Assembly (NCBI GenBank): GCA_021030915.1
Contig: JAGEMR010000006.1
Span: 124,001-188,000, forward strand
Reading direction: 5' to 3'
Origin: Astrothelium macrocarpum
Lineage: Eukaryota > Ascomycota > Dothideomycetes > Trypetheliales > Trypetheliaceae
Length of the DNA: 64,000 nt
A program made the translations under genes and the position numbers. The stretch's first letter is position 1. Every line of letters begins with the position of its first letter. Positions 10,672 through 21,262 of this stretch are shown in pieces. The notes under the pieces were generated by a model, which was not told the origin of the DNA, made no database searches, and worked only from the letters and a program-made list of their open reading frames with translations.

Positions 10672-12034
10672 TTTAATCTTTGGTATTATTTCTTTTTTTT
10701 TTTTGTTCAGAAAAGATTTGCAAACGAACGATTGCAACCAACGTATTGAAAACTTTGGTACAGTCTTGGACAGTGAAATGATAGAGGAGCACGAAATGTC
10801 GCAGACCCTGTGTAGACTATGTCCGCATCAGAATCGACCCCTCTGAATACATTTAACCGGGGATATATATCAACTGACGGTGTAACACTGTATCAGACTA
10901 CTCTCTAATTTGATATGGCCAAAGTCAAAAAGGATGAAAGTCTCTTTATGTTGTCTGTTGTACGAAAATTCGAGTAGCACATTGAAATGTATTTCAATTC
11001 TTTATCCAAGTCGCCTGGTAGACATGCGCCACGAAAGCGCCAATTTCAGCGCAGCTGTAATAATATGTAAAGACTCCATTTTGCGAGATTGGATTGATCT
11101 TGATATCTTCTGACTTATCAGCCAGCTATGAATTTTTGGAGGAATCTCAAATTAGTCAAATCCTTCCATTTAGATGCGCAGTGCAACCCCATTAGTATGT
11201 AAAGGCGTAAATTTCCGCAGCTACGACATTGCTCTCCCTAGACCATTGAGTCTTTACATCCAGGGTTGATAAATTCCAAGAATATAATAAATGTATAATC
11301 ATCCATGATTTTGATCTGAAAGCTGGAGAAAATGATAGCGGATCTTAGTTGTTCCGATCCGAGATGCGCTGTAACCTAATTCAGGTAGCTCAGCTCTCCT
11401 CTATTTCTCCGTGCTTCTTTCTTGTCGAATCGCTCTAAGACATTAGCTAACAGCTGCTAATGTAAGTCAGTTGGAATTTCATAAGTTATTTTGTCTTTTT
11501 ACATGAAATATTTGTCAAACTTTCTACTGCCCGGATCTACAAGACGCGGCCTAGCAATTAAGGTGACTAATTTGTTCAAGAACAACATAACAAGGTTATG
11601 TCTCGAATCCAATCCTCGATTGAGATCCGATTTGTTCTGCATGCTTGCTGTCTGCTACAAGCATCCAGGTTATTCTAGATCTCGTATTGGCTTGTAAACG
11701 TGGAAAATGTGTTACAAGTTTTGGCGACATGGATGTGCGTGCTTAACCGAAAAAAGCTTCCCGTTGAAAAGGACAAAATCCGAAAAAAGGTTCCCACTTT
11801 AGTCTACGGAGGCTGATTAGAAACCAGCAATACATTGTGCGTTGTAGACGTCACAGTATCAAGCATACCGTCATACCTTACGTCTGCCTGAGGTGCTTTT
11901 GCCACTTCCCCTACCATCTTGCCGTTTCTCCTTGTTTCCGTTTCCCCTTATACACATATGTATACAATCCCATAGCCATGATCTTTGAAACTCCAAAACT
12001 CACCTGTACTGAGATTCAGATTTCTTTTGGCCAA
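10672..12034. other. AT-rich gene-free stretch
   Basis: About 1.36 kb. Apart from the T-run just after the tRNA, I see no gene, repeat or RNA that I can support. The last few hundred bases are probably the promoter of the secreted-protein gene. Confidence 0.4.
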
Positions 12035-12905
12035 ATGAAACCATTGACTAGCTGCTTTGTGGTTCTACTTTTTCTTTTGACTGATCCCTCCAGCGCTCGA
12101 AAAGTGGATTATGGGAATTCTTCATGGTAAGACGACGAAACCCAAACTATTGACGGTGATAGAATGAACTCTAATCCAGACGTTGTTTAGCGACTTTTCG
12201 ATCACCTCAATTGACTATCTCGCGTCTCTCAATTCGAGTTCTCAAGGACACAAGATCACACCAAATTTTTCTAGTGAGTTCAACAAACGAAGTTCACCAA
12301 CTCGCAATGGTATCGATGTCGGTCAGACTGCTGTTGGTCTCATCAATACTTGTCCGTGGGAAAGCGACGAAGAATTCGCGGAATATACGACTTTCCAAGC
12401 GTCGAACTGTGCGCGTGAGACCCTTGCAAACCGTTGGATACTGGAGTGTAGGCGACCTGGATCAACGGAATTTTACACATTTAACGGCACTTGCGCTCCT
12501 AATCACATATGCTTTGACAGGGCCGTTAGACGACAGTACCGTGCAAATGCTCTATGCGTTGAAAAGGAAAATGTCAACAGTTACGAAATCCCGATTGCAG
12601 TCGGACACGATAATGAACCAAGTGGGACTGCTGTCATGATATTAGCCGAGAACCCGGATGGTTGCAATTCCCTTCAAATAATTTTGACTCAACCAAACAC
12701 CAATACGCTGGTCGGAGCTCGCGTCATTCGGATTACTCCGATGGATATCAATGGTAGAGCTTTGGCCCAGTCAGTGGAATATTACAGCTGTAACAGTGTG
12801 ACTGTTAGTCTTAGGCCTTGGCAAACCTCTTTGCTGACCATCGAAATTAGATTGCCGAGACTAGTTGATAGAGTGACTATGCATACAGAATTACGGCAGC
12901 TGTAG
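12035..12905 (+). CDS. Small secreted cysteine-containing protein (unknown, effector-like)
   Basis: The start MKPLTSCFVVLLFLLTDPSSA is a good signal peptide. Exons are 12035-12126 and 12191-12905; splicing TG to C restores Cys and closes the frame. The acceptor is the second AG (TTTAG at 12190), because the first one creates a stop. The protein has 268 residues and at least eight cysteines after the signal peptide, including NTCPW, SNCAR, LECRRPG, GTCAP, HICF, ALCVE, DGCNS and YYSCNS. No transmembrane segment or GPI signal is seen. I do not recognise the family. An extracellular role is supported by the leader. The AT-rich gene-poor setting is often seen for effectors, but that is inference. 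Confidence 0.7.
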
Positions 12906-13538
12906 ATAAGCCACGTTGAAGCATAGCGGTAGATTTACGCTTCAGCGTTCAATGTTATTGCGATTGGCTGTCTTCTGCTGGTGCACAGCACTTGAATAAT
13001 TGCTTGCATTATATCATAGCTAGATATCGGATTGAATATGCAATTTACCCAAGCTTAGTGGCCGGAGACATAATAGAGTTCGACAAGGTACACCGTTTAG
13101 AACAATAATATATATACAAGACCCGTGTATTACGAACAACATTCATACTCGAGCATTATTCCGTGCCCTGAATATCTAATGAACGACTTGGAGACAATGT
13201 CACCTACATGGGAGCTGGGACATTGGGTATCGCTGTAATCTAAACAAACAATACGTCAGAGCCAACGCCCAACAAAGGTTGAACACCTGGATCAGAACTC
13301 TTGGTATTATCATGACCTGAACAAATCCCTGATACAAGAATACGATGAAGAGAAGAACGCGTTGATAGATCATTCAGGATGAACCGAGTGCTTTTTTTGC
13401 CTCATCCTAAATAACATCATGAGGCTGAAGTCAGACCATGACAGGAGCGTTTTACATAGCTGATAAGGACACGCAAAGATTGCGAACAGCAGGCACCAAG
13501 CTACCAATTCTTCGAAGATATGCCAACATCGCTTATCT
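12906..13538. other. Intergenic, 3' flanks of convergent genes
   Basis: 633 nt between the secreted-protein stop and the alcohol dehydrogenase stop. No feature found beyond AT-rich UTR-like sequence. Confidence 0.4.
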
Positions 13539-14694
13539 TCACATGGTCAACACCGCCCGGAACCTCACTTTCCCGCTGAGCATATGCTCCAAAGCCTCAT
13601 TCGCCTGCGCCAAGGGAAACTTTTCAATCATGCAATCCACCCCATGCGTATCCGCGAAGGCGATTGCTTCTTCGGTATCGAGTGCATGACCACAAGGCCA
13701 GCCACGCACGCTTAATGCGTTCGGAACCAGTTGCACTGTGTTTACTGGAACGGGCCCAACGGCAGTCCAGAGCAGTAATGTGCCTGCTGGCGCGAGGCCG
13801 CCGAGCAAAGGCGAGATGATTTCTGGGTTTGGAGCCGTGACGGCGATCATGGCTGCGCCGCCCAGTTTCTGTAACTCTGCTGCTACGTCATGAGCTTTCG
13901 TGTCGATGTAGTCGTTCGCTCCAAGTTTTAGGGCGAAGTCTTTCTTCGTGGTCCCCCGACTGAGGGCGACAGTACGAAAGCCCATTTTTCGGGCGTACTG
14001 GATCGCCAGATGGCCCAATCCGCCTAGGCCTTGCACGGCGACAATGTCGCCGGCTCTGCAGTTCATGTTCCGCATGCCGTTGAAGACGGTCACTCCTGCG
14101 AAACGAAGGAAAGTTAGCGCACGTGATGCGGATGGTTCGACTTGTTCAAAGCAATTAACCAAAGCTTACCGGCACACAAGAGAGGAGCCACTTTGGCCGG
14201 GTCGATGTTCTTGGGGATGCGAACAACTGCCTCTGTACGAATGGTCGCATACTCGCCATAACCACCATCTCGGAAGACGCCGTTGACGGTTTTGTTGTCG
14301 CACATTTGAAATTGTCCACGGCTGCAAGCTCGACAGACAAGGTCGTGACCGCCGTGCCACCCCCCACCCACGCGGTCGCCTACTTTCCATTTCTTCTCGC
14401 TCGAGGGAACAGCGACGACGTCGCCCACAAACTCGTGTCCCAGTTTTTGAATCTGGCTGGTTGACAAACGTTAGCTGGAGCGCATCACCCGTTGTGCCTT
14501 GAGATTAAAGCTTACGGTGGCCCCATCTCGCCATGAAGGACGTCAGCGTCCGCATGACACACCCCACAGGCGAGGACTTTGATCAAGACCTCTCCTTCCT
14601 TTAGCTCGGGTATAGGCAACTCTTTGATCTCAAGTGGTTTGCCCTGGGCCGTGATGACAGCGGCCTTGTACGTCTTGGGTAAAGCCTGCGACAT
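13539..14694 (-). CDS. Zinc-dependent alcohol dehydrogenase (MDR superfamily)
   Basis: 340 residues from exons 14694-14516, 14456-14170 and 14095-13539. Catalytic zinc ligands are visible: Cys in GVCHADADV, His-Glu in LGHEF and Cys in LLCAGVTV. The nucleotide-binding loop is VQGLGGLGHLAIQYARKMGF. The structural-zinc lobe reads GGHDLVCRACSRGQFQMC: three cysteines, with Asp or His where the first Cys would stand, a pattern I recall from a fungal ADH subfamily. The predicted reaction is reversible NAD(P)H-dependent oxidation of an alcohol; substrate unknown. The three domains are full length and uninterrupted. No pathway partners lie beside it. Confidence 0.92.
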
Positions 14695-15610
14695 CTTGAT
14701 GGTATATTTGGCTATCGGCCGGCGCTATTGATTTCAGAAAAATATCGTGACCACGATAGATAGGACTATCTGTTGTTCTTCTTCCTCGAAAAGAGCCTGG
14801 TTCTTGCTTTTGGCAAATCCGAGATAGATGGCGATATGCGTTGGTATATATACTGTTCGACGACATACTAGATCTGCGCGAAAGTGGGTTGAAAATCCTA
14901 GAGATGACGATGCAGCCGTCAATTTGCTCCGGAGCTTGGCGCTGTGAAGCTTCGAAAAACCTGTGCCTTTGCTCTTTCACTTACCAAGGGAAGTCATAGT
15001 CGACCTAGGCCTCCAGCGCCATGCTTACAGTGCATGTCCTGCATTATGCCCTGATAATTAGGCACGCTAGCTCTGCCGAGTTCGGCTAAGTGGTAGACTG
15101 AACTTGAGCTGCTTCAACCGTCTAGCCTTGGGGTTTAGGTGGAAAGACTAGAAGAAACCGCGTGCTAATTTTGCGGGTATGTATATGTAATCCTGGCAAC
15201 CAGGTGACTCAAGCTGACTGATGCGGCACCATGTCCACATCCTGTGAAGGGCGAGTTCTTGAAGTCATCATTTCCAGTAGTGAGCCGCTTCAGTCTATTT
15301 TCGTGCTTTTTATTGAATGGTATGCGCAGCGCATGAACAGAGAGAAGACTGCGAGTTGTGCCAGAAAAGTTTCGCGTCACTGTATCCAACCATCAGTTTG
15401 CAGTGATTTACCACCAAATCAGCACGACTAGGGTCGTAAAACGGCACCGAACTAAGCTGGATTCGTGCAAATACATCAAACCAGGGTGGCAGAGGCCAAA
15501 TTTCAGTCACGAAGAGCAGTGGCTAATACTTTCCATACAATCCTCGATGAGCTTAGGCAAATCGTCTACCTCGGGACAAGACTCTGAGACTATTATCATC
15601 CGTATCTATG
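14695..15610. other. Intergenic, ADH promoter side
   Basis: About 0.9 kb. Several short ORFs on both strands have no supporting signal. Nothing else recognised. Confidence 0.4.
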
Positions 15611-15711
15611 GGTTCAATGGTCTAGGGGTATGATTTTTCGCTTCGGGCGTTTCGTCCTTGTGCACTGCGCATCCAATGTGAGAGGTCTCGGGTTCATCTC
15701 CCAATTGAAAG
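15611..15711 (+). pseudogene. Degenerate tRNA-Pro(CGG) copy with a 29-nt intron
   Basis: It parallels the intact gene at 10571: same start (GGTTCA.TGGTCTAG.GGTATGAT), the same TTCGGG anticodon loop and an intron of the same length (15648-15676) but a different sequence. The acceptor is damaged: GGTTCAA faces TTGAAAG, so the two outer pairs are lost. The T stem TCGGG/CCCAA has one mismatch. The anticodon stem TTCGC/GTGAG survives only with two wobbles. Several changes look like C-to-T. Probably a dead or dying copy. Confidence 0.65.
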
Positions 15712-16115
15712 CTCCACTACTCGTCGATCCCTTTCGTCTTCCTCATTCTTACTTCGTTTGGTCTCATCTCGAGATAGTCAAAGTTCTCGTCCAATTTAGA
15801 GGTCCTTTCTCATTTACACAATCTGTGCTCATCCCTTTTAGCCAAATTCAGCTACATACAAAGGAGTGAGCTGGATACAAGCACACAAATCAGTCAAGAT
15901 CGAACCGAAAGCTAGCTAATCTCGAGTAGATCAGCGAAATCTGATCAAATGTGAGTTCACGGCGCAAATTTGTCGCATTATCCGACTATTTTACCCAATG
16001 AATTTGCCGTTGAGATGACGTTACCAGAGCAACAGCGTTACCAGGGCAACGAAATGCGTTGTGCAGAAATTTTCGTTCATGAGACTGTATTTCACTGTGG
16101 AAAGGTGGGTACCCG
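15712..16115. other. Intergenic between the tRNA copy and the inverted-repeat elements
   Basis: About 0.4 kb with no gene. It holds the paired X-box-like sites listed separately. Confidence 0.4.
16019..16051. promoter_or_regulatory. Two tandem RFX/X-box-like palindromes
   Basis: CGTTACCAGAGCAAC (16019-16033) and CGTTACCAGGGCAACG (16036-16051) are near-palindromes with half-sites GTTACC and GGCAAC. They match the X-box bound by RFX proteins (Crt1/Rfx1 in yeast). They are 17 nt apart and not close to any gene start, so function is unproven. Confidence 0.4.
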
Positions 16116-16363
16116 GGCACGCGGTCCGAAGAATAACTGATACACCCAAACCGCAAATCCGCATTCTACACCACACCAAACTTAATTCTGTATGGTCAAA
16201 ATTACAAACAACAACAAATTAAAATAAGACAATAATTAATTACTGAATTAAAAAAGACTTCGTCTATTTTGTTTGAATTTGTACTATATGTTGGGGTAAT
16301 TTATCTGGTGTGGGACGCGAGCTCGGAGTTTGGGTGTATCAGTTATTCTTCGGACCGCGTGCC
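16116..16363. mobile_element. MITE-like element with perfect 36-bp terminal inverted repeats
   Basis: The left arm 16116-16151 (starting GGCACGCGGTCCGAAG) is the exact reverse complement of the right arm 16328-16363, 36 of 36 bases. The 176-nt interior is AT-rich and has no ORF. Size (248 bp) and structure fit a non-autonomous DNA transposon. No clear target-site duplication. Confidence 0.7.
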
Positions 16364-16367
16364 GGGC

Positions 16368-16635
16368 TTTGTACGTGAGACGGTGAGACGAGTTCCGAGG
16401 CGAGATTGACGCACGGGCCACCACCAGCCTTTAAAGTTACAATTCGCTTTTGTCCCATTCGAATTGGTCAATTTTTCCTACCACTAGCAGCTGCTGAGCT
16501 TAAATGATCTTTTTGAGCCACTAGCTCTACAAATTTTGCAGAAAATTTTCTTAAAGCGATTTGTAACTTCAAAAGCTGCTAATTTGGTGCTGGTGGCTTC
16601 GGTCAATGTCGGCTCAGAATTCGTCTCACGTACAG
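16368..16635. mobile_element. Second inverted-repeat (MITE-like) element abutting the first
   Basis: The ends TGTACGTGAGACG (16370) and its complement (ending 16634) match exactly. Similarity continues inward with mismatches and small gaps for about 90 nt (for example AAGTTACAA followed by TCGCTT in both arms). CGGGC occurs on both flanks (16363-16367 and 16636-16640) and may be a 5-bp target duplication. No ORF. Confidence 0.55.
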
Positions 16636-16640
16636 CGGGC

Positions 16641-17018
16641 ATAGTGCCGAAATTGACTTTGAATAAGCCTCGCGGACTAGATGAATCGCCATGAATGTCA
16701 ATATATGCAATTTATCAATTTATCGGTATGCTAATTCCATCAGCTGCTCGTAACACAGTGGATAGGTGAGGCCAATTTATGAGCAATTATATTTATCTGA
16801 TTGGGATCGAAAATGGCCGAAATGAGAACAGATTTCCTTAAAGGATAGAAATGGTCTTGAATTCTCTACCACAACGATGACATCAAACATCACCCAGAGT
16901 TTCGCGCACCTTGTTTGAGTTGAAAAAGTGTTATATTCATTCTCATGAGAGCTCTATTCTATCACAAGCAGTTCCATATGCGCCAACGCTATGCAAAGAA
17001 AATATACAGAACAGCAAA
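16641..17018. other. Intergenic, 3' flank of the subtilase gene
   Basis: 378 nt of AT-rich sequence with no recognised feature. Confidence 0.4.
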
Positions 17019-18485
17019 TTATTTACTAAGAATCTCTGATGCTGCCAAAACTTTTCGCGCCTGATTTCTCAAGCTTCGCCGAGACGTAGAGACATGGTCC
17101 TTGATATGTGACCTGGCATAGTATGGCATTGCCGACCTCCTGGGTAGCGTTGGAGTAGATGCCGTTCCAAGAACATTACTCAAGGTAGTGACTGTGATCC
17201 CGTTGTTGAGGATGACTTTACCACCGGCTGCATCATCGCCTTGTGCCGTCCCTCCAGTGGATGAAGAAGTGAGGTATTGCTTAAGAAGCGCTGGATTTCG
17301 AGCAAGCGTAGCGTTTGATGCCATCAAATAAGCCATGACGCCTGTAACATGAGGCGTTGCCATGGAAGTTCCACTCAGAAGGTTGACAACGTTGTTTCCA
17401 CCGATCCAGGTGCTCAGCACATCCTCTCCAGGCGCGTAAATGTCAACGCAAGATCCCGTGTTTGAAAAGCTGGACACGTCGTCAGACATGCCTATACTGC
17501 CAACTGTGATCGCGGGACCGCTGCCACCAGCAGATGATGGGGAATAGTTGCAAGCATCCTTCCCATCATTTCCGGCCGCAACGCTGACATGAATTCCGGC
17601 TTGGACGGCTGCAGCGACTGCTTGGTTTACAGAGGGAGTAACACCTCCAAGACCCCAACTCATGCTCATTACGCTGCCGACGAAACCTTGATCATTCAAT
17701 CTCGCGTCGTGCTGTTGAATCACCCAGTCCATACCAGCTATTGTATCCGAACTCAATCCAGTACCATTGGCTCCGAGTACCTTTACACCAATGAGATTTG
17801 CTTGTGAGGCAATTCCAAAAACAGCAGCGGCAGCTGTACCGCTCACATGAGTACCGTGACCATCTTGGTCGGACGGGTCCTCTTCGAAGGAAAAGCCCAT
17901 GCGTGCACGGCCGCCAAACGCAGCGTGTTCGGTATTAATTCCAGTGTCCACGATATATACATCAACCCCAGAACCAAGATTCGAATCCTCGTATGTATAT
18001 GTAAAGCTCATCGTGCCTGGATCGCCACTGACTTCGCTTTGAGAGGAGATTCTCTGGAGACCCCAAGGACTGTTGGCACGAGTATTTTCTGATCTGGTCA
18101 CAACCTGGGTCGATTCCTCGACGACAGATACGTCCGACATGTTGCTCAGTGCATTTATGCAATGCGCATTCATGTTGGCCGAGAACCCTCGAAAGACGGA
18201 GTTATTGAATGTGTAGCGCACATCGCTGTGATTCGAGGAGAGACCCAGGCGGGATAAAACTTCTTCAACTTGAGGAGGTTGTGGTGAGGAAGTATTGAAG
18301 AGAACAATGTATTCTGATCCTCCGAATTGATGCGCCGGAGAAGACGAGCTCGATGTGGGATCCGAAACGGCAGCCGACGTGGGCCGCAAAAGAGTAGTGT
18401 TTGATAGTGAGCGGCTGCTTGGAGCGGCCAAAGCTGTTGATATTACACATGTAACCAGAACGATAGCCAATGACAAAGACCACAT
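17019..18485 (-). CDS. Secreted subtilisin-like serine protease (S8, proteinase K type)
   Basis: Single exon, 488 residues from ATG 18485. The ORF is open 36 codons further upstream, but this start gives a clean signal peptide (MWSLSLAIVLVTCVISTALA). An inhibitor I9 propeptide follows (EYIVLFNTSS to VVEESTQVV, about 58-130), then the peptidase domain. The triad is visible: Asp180 in VDTGI, His210 in GHGTHVSG and Ser374 in SGTSMATPH; the oxyanion Asn is Asn306 in AAGNDG. All key residues are present, so it should be active. The C-terminal tail past about 440 is basic and Ser-rich and longer than in proteinase K. Likely role is extracellular or vacuolar protein breakdown. Confidence 0.94.
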   Translation of the reverse strand: MWSLSLAIVLVTCVISTALAAPSSRSLSNTTLLRPTSAAVSDPTSSSSSPAHQFGGSEYIVLFNTSSPQPPQVEEVLSRLGLSSNHSDVRYTFNNSVFRGFSANMNAHCINALSNMSDVSVVEESTQVVTRSENTRANSPWGLQRISSQSEVSGDPGTMSFTYTYEDSNLGSGVDVYIVDTGINTEHAAFGGRARMGFSFEEDPSDQDGHGTHVSGTAAAAVFGIASQANLIGVKVLGANGTGLSSDTIAGMDWVIQQHDARLNDQGFVGSVMSMSWGLGGVTPSVNQAVAAAVQAGIHVSVAAGNDGKDACNYSPSSAGGSGPAITVGSIGMSDDVSSFSNTGSCVDIYAPGEDVLSTWIGGNNVVNLLSGTSMATPHVTGVMAYLMASNATLARNPALLKQYLTSSSTGGTAQGDDAAGGKVILNNGITVTTLSNVLGTASTPTLPRRSAMPYYARSHIKDHVSTSRRSLRNQARKVLAASEILSK

Positions 18486-19439
18486 GATGTTCCTCGCAAA
18501 AGGTGAAAATGAATGTTGTGTTTGTTTGCTTGGCGTAGAAGAGCGAATTTCCTGAATCGCAAAGACGTAAAAGAAAGTATTTTCGAAGAGCAATCAGATC
18601 TGTAAATGTGCCAGCACGAGTATATCAACGGAGGAACAAGTGAATGTCAAGGACTGAGCTGTGAATGGTTGTAGGAAACTGCATGCTTTTGACAATGAGA
18701 GTATCACAGCATGCGCAAGCTTCAAAGGCGCCTTGCAATACACTGCGTTGTAAACAAAGCCTCTTTAGCTGCCATTGTTCTAAGGTTGTCCAGACCTATG
18801 GAATCACACAACGAGCCAGCACCTGATGCTGGTACCTCGATACCAAACATTGTTTCAACGAACTCTGTAGCGTGAAACCCCGTAGCAGATGGTCGATTGG
18901 TTCGCAGGTTTTGGCTATTGAGACCTCATGGGTCAAAAGCGCGTGTATGGTGCCGTGATTGGGCGGAGCAATCTGAAACAGAGTTTGGGCTGTGACCGTC
19001 TCAGAGGGCGCATCGCCGTTGCAGCTGGAGGCTTTGACGTGCACATGACGGCTGATGAACTTTTTTAGCTTCCTCCGGCATTTGGCTGAAAATGATAGAG
19101 GACTTTTGGAAGATATGACGCTGTCATCGGAAAAATAAGTGCGCGTTCTCGTGTGGGGGCTGGCTTTCTCGTCGCCATTCCGCTTCGAGCTTCCTCTTGA
19201 CCGGTGCCTATTATCTTAACTTACGTTGGGTTCTCAGACATCCTAGAATGCGTGCATTTACTCCTTTTCCTCTGTATCGTTGCATGGAACCTGTACCAGG
19301 GCATGCAAGCTTCACCAACAACATATTTGTCGACATTGCAGACGACTGTCGACCAACATGCTCGCTGCGAGTTTGTCCTAATTGATGCACCAGTACCACT
19401 TGCAATCACAAATTTAGAGTAGGAAACCGAGCCACGACC
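18486..19439. other. Divergent intergenic region upstream of the subtilase
   Basis: About 950 nt carrying both promoters. Short ORFs on both strands show no coding signal. No further feature. Confidence 0.4.
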
Positions 19440-20603
19440 ATGGTGCAGTACATTCCTGCACCTGAGCCAAGAGAGCTTCTGCCACCCCTACTGGCCTGTC
19501 TTCCTTCAGCGTTCGTGGCAACACGACCACCGCCCGACTTTCTCCCCCTCCTTTCTCCCATCCTTCGACAAAGAGTACAGTTATTTGCGGGAAATGGCTC
19601 CACCTCGTCTGGCTCGTGGCTTCCTCTTCTCTGTTGGGACCACGAGCATGCATCCAAACTTCCAGATATCGTTGAACACATCCAGCTAGAGCCACATCCT
19701 GTCTCTGGAGAAATTGAACTTGGCGACGTTACTCCTGCAACCTATAGGCGTTCGGACGCAGAGACACTATACTCCCGTTTCGAACTAGAAGAGTATGGAC
19801 TTGTACCTATATATCTGTGGTGTATGGGTGATGAGTCTGCGGGAGGACATGGCTGGCGCTTGGCCGAACTGCGTACGCTCGACAGAGTTCAAGAAACGGG
19901 TAGGCCTTGGGCTCAAAGCATTACTGAAGCTGATGAAGCCTCTAATGATGCAGACTGCTACGATGTAGTGGACGACGGGGATTTGAGCCCAGATACTGGC
20001 TTAAATGGTGGTTCTCGTCGAAGAGGGGACAATGGCCTGGAAGATGATGAGGATGATGGATATTGGGATTCTTATGACAGGACACCTGGCCGCACTCCAA
20101 CAAAGGACTCGTCTGCTCCCGTCTCCACATCAGACGCTGAGTACTATGCGAGGTATGGAAATGAGGTACAACCAGCTTTGGATGCTGAAGATCCTTCCGA
20201 AAGGACGAACGGAATGAACGAGTCCACTCTTCGCGGTAATGAGCTTACCCAGAATTCAAAGCAAAATAACGAGGCAGAATCTTCAAGAGTGGCTGGCGCT
20301 GGAAACTCGAATTCAGGCTCAACTTTACTTCCACCAACCCAAAACCCAACATCTCATAACCTGGATAATGAAGAATACAATCACCCACGTCCGATCTCGG
20401 CTTCTTCTTCCCATCATGTCGCAAGGTTAGAGCACAGCGTGGCTAATCATTCCCAAGCAGAGGTGGGTATTAGGCAGCATATCAGCGCAGAGTTAAAGAA
20501 TTTGTTTCGTTTAGCGCGTTCAGCGGGCATTGAAAGAAATGAATTTGACCAAATAGTTCATCGCGAACTTGAGAGCCTTGTCATTTTCGATATGGACGAA
20601 TAA
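19440..20603 (+). CDS. Conserved-looking acidic protein, unknown function
   Basis: 387 residues, one exon, with a good start context (ACCATGG). The N-terminal half is ordered and hydrophobic-patterned (VQYIPAPEPRELLPPLLACL, FLPLLSPILRQRVQLF, SWLPLLCWD, YGLVPIYLWCMGDE). The middle (about 170-345) is polar and acidic, with DGYWDSYD and many Ser/Asn. The C-terminus is a predicted helix (ISAELKNLFRLARSAGIERNEF). No signal peptide, membrane segment or catalytic motif. I cannot name a family. Confidence 0.7.
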   Translation: MVQYIPAPEPRELLPPLLACLPSAFVATRPPPDFLPLLSPILRQRVQLFAGNGSTSSGSWLPLLCWDHEHASKLPDIVEHIQLEPHPVSGEIELGDVTPATYRRSDAETLYSRFELEEYGLVPIYLWCMGDESAGGHGWRLAELRTLDRVQETGRPWAQSITEADEASNDADCYDVVDDGDLSPDTGLNGGSRRRGDNGLEDDEDDGYWDSYDRTPGRTPTKDSSAPVSTSDAEYYARYGNEVQPALDAEDPSERTNGMNESTLRGNELTQNSKQNNEAESSRVAGAGNSNSGSTLLPPTQNPTSHNLDNEEYNHPRPISASSSHHVARLEHSVANHSQAEVGIRQHISAELKNLFRLARSAGIERNEFDQIVHRELESLVIFDMDE

Positions 20604-21262
20604 AGTTAGTTCTAATTTATTAGCATTCTTATTTTCAATACCGATTCCAAAGAAGCACACTGCACTTCCTGGGAATTCGACCAAAATCAGGACACCATTT
20701 TTTCAGCCATTGTTGTTTCCTGTTTCTCATACTTGATATTCATTAATTTCAGAAAAGTGTCCTAATCCGCAGAGACGTTTACTGGAGAATTCGGTTTTTG
20801 ACGTTGGAGCGGAACTTCTCCGTAGCGTGATTTTGAAGTAACATTTTTCACCGGGGTCAAAATGTACAGTGCATTACGTGATGATCTCTGGATATTCGAT
20901 CGCCGAGGGCCAAGGAAAGTCTGGAAGTATAAAGAAAGGTTTATGTGTATCTCAGAATGATACTTAGTTATGCAAATATGGCTTTGTCTATGCCAAGAAT
21001 TCATTATCCCGCCGATTAACAACGAAAGGTCAAATCTGTCAATGGGACAAGAGTCTGTGATTTACAGGGAGCACACAAAGCTATGGCTTAATATACAGTA
21101 CGGCCGAATTCATAGGGTTTTAGATCAGTTTACATCAACATCACCCATTGCCAAAACCGTGTGGAGCAAAAACACCGCCTCGCCAAAGCTGGTCTTTCGG
21201 TCGTCTCTTATCATTCTGTCTCAACGAACACTTACAAACATACTCGTAATCGTGCTAGCGTC
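20604..21262. other. Intergenic
   Basis: About 660 nt with UTR-like AT-rich sequence. No feature supported. Confidence 0.35.

Noticed and set aside
16116..16635. Inverted repeats as a CRISPR array or rho-independent terminator
   Set aside because: Only two arms per element, long AT-rich loops and a eukaryotic genome; a transposon reading fits better.
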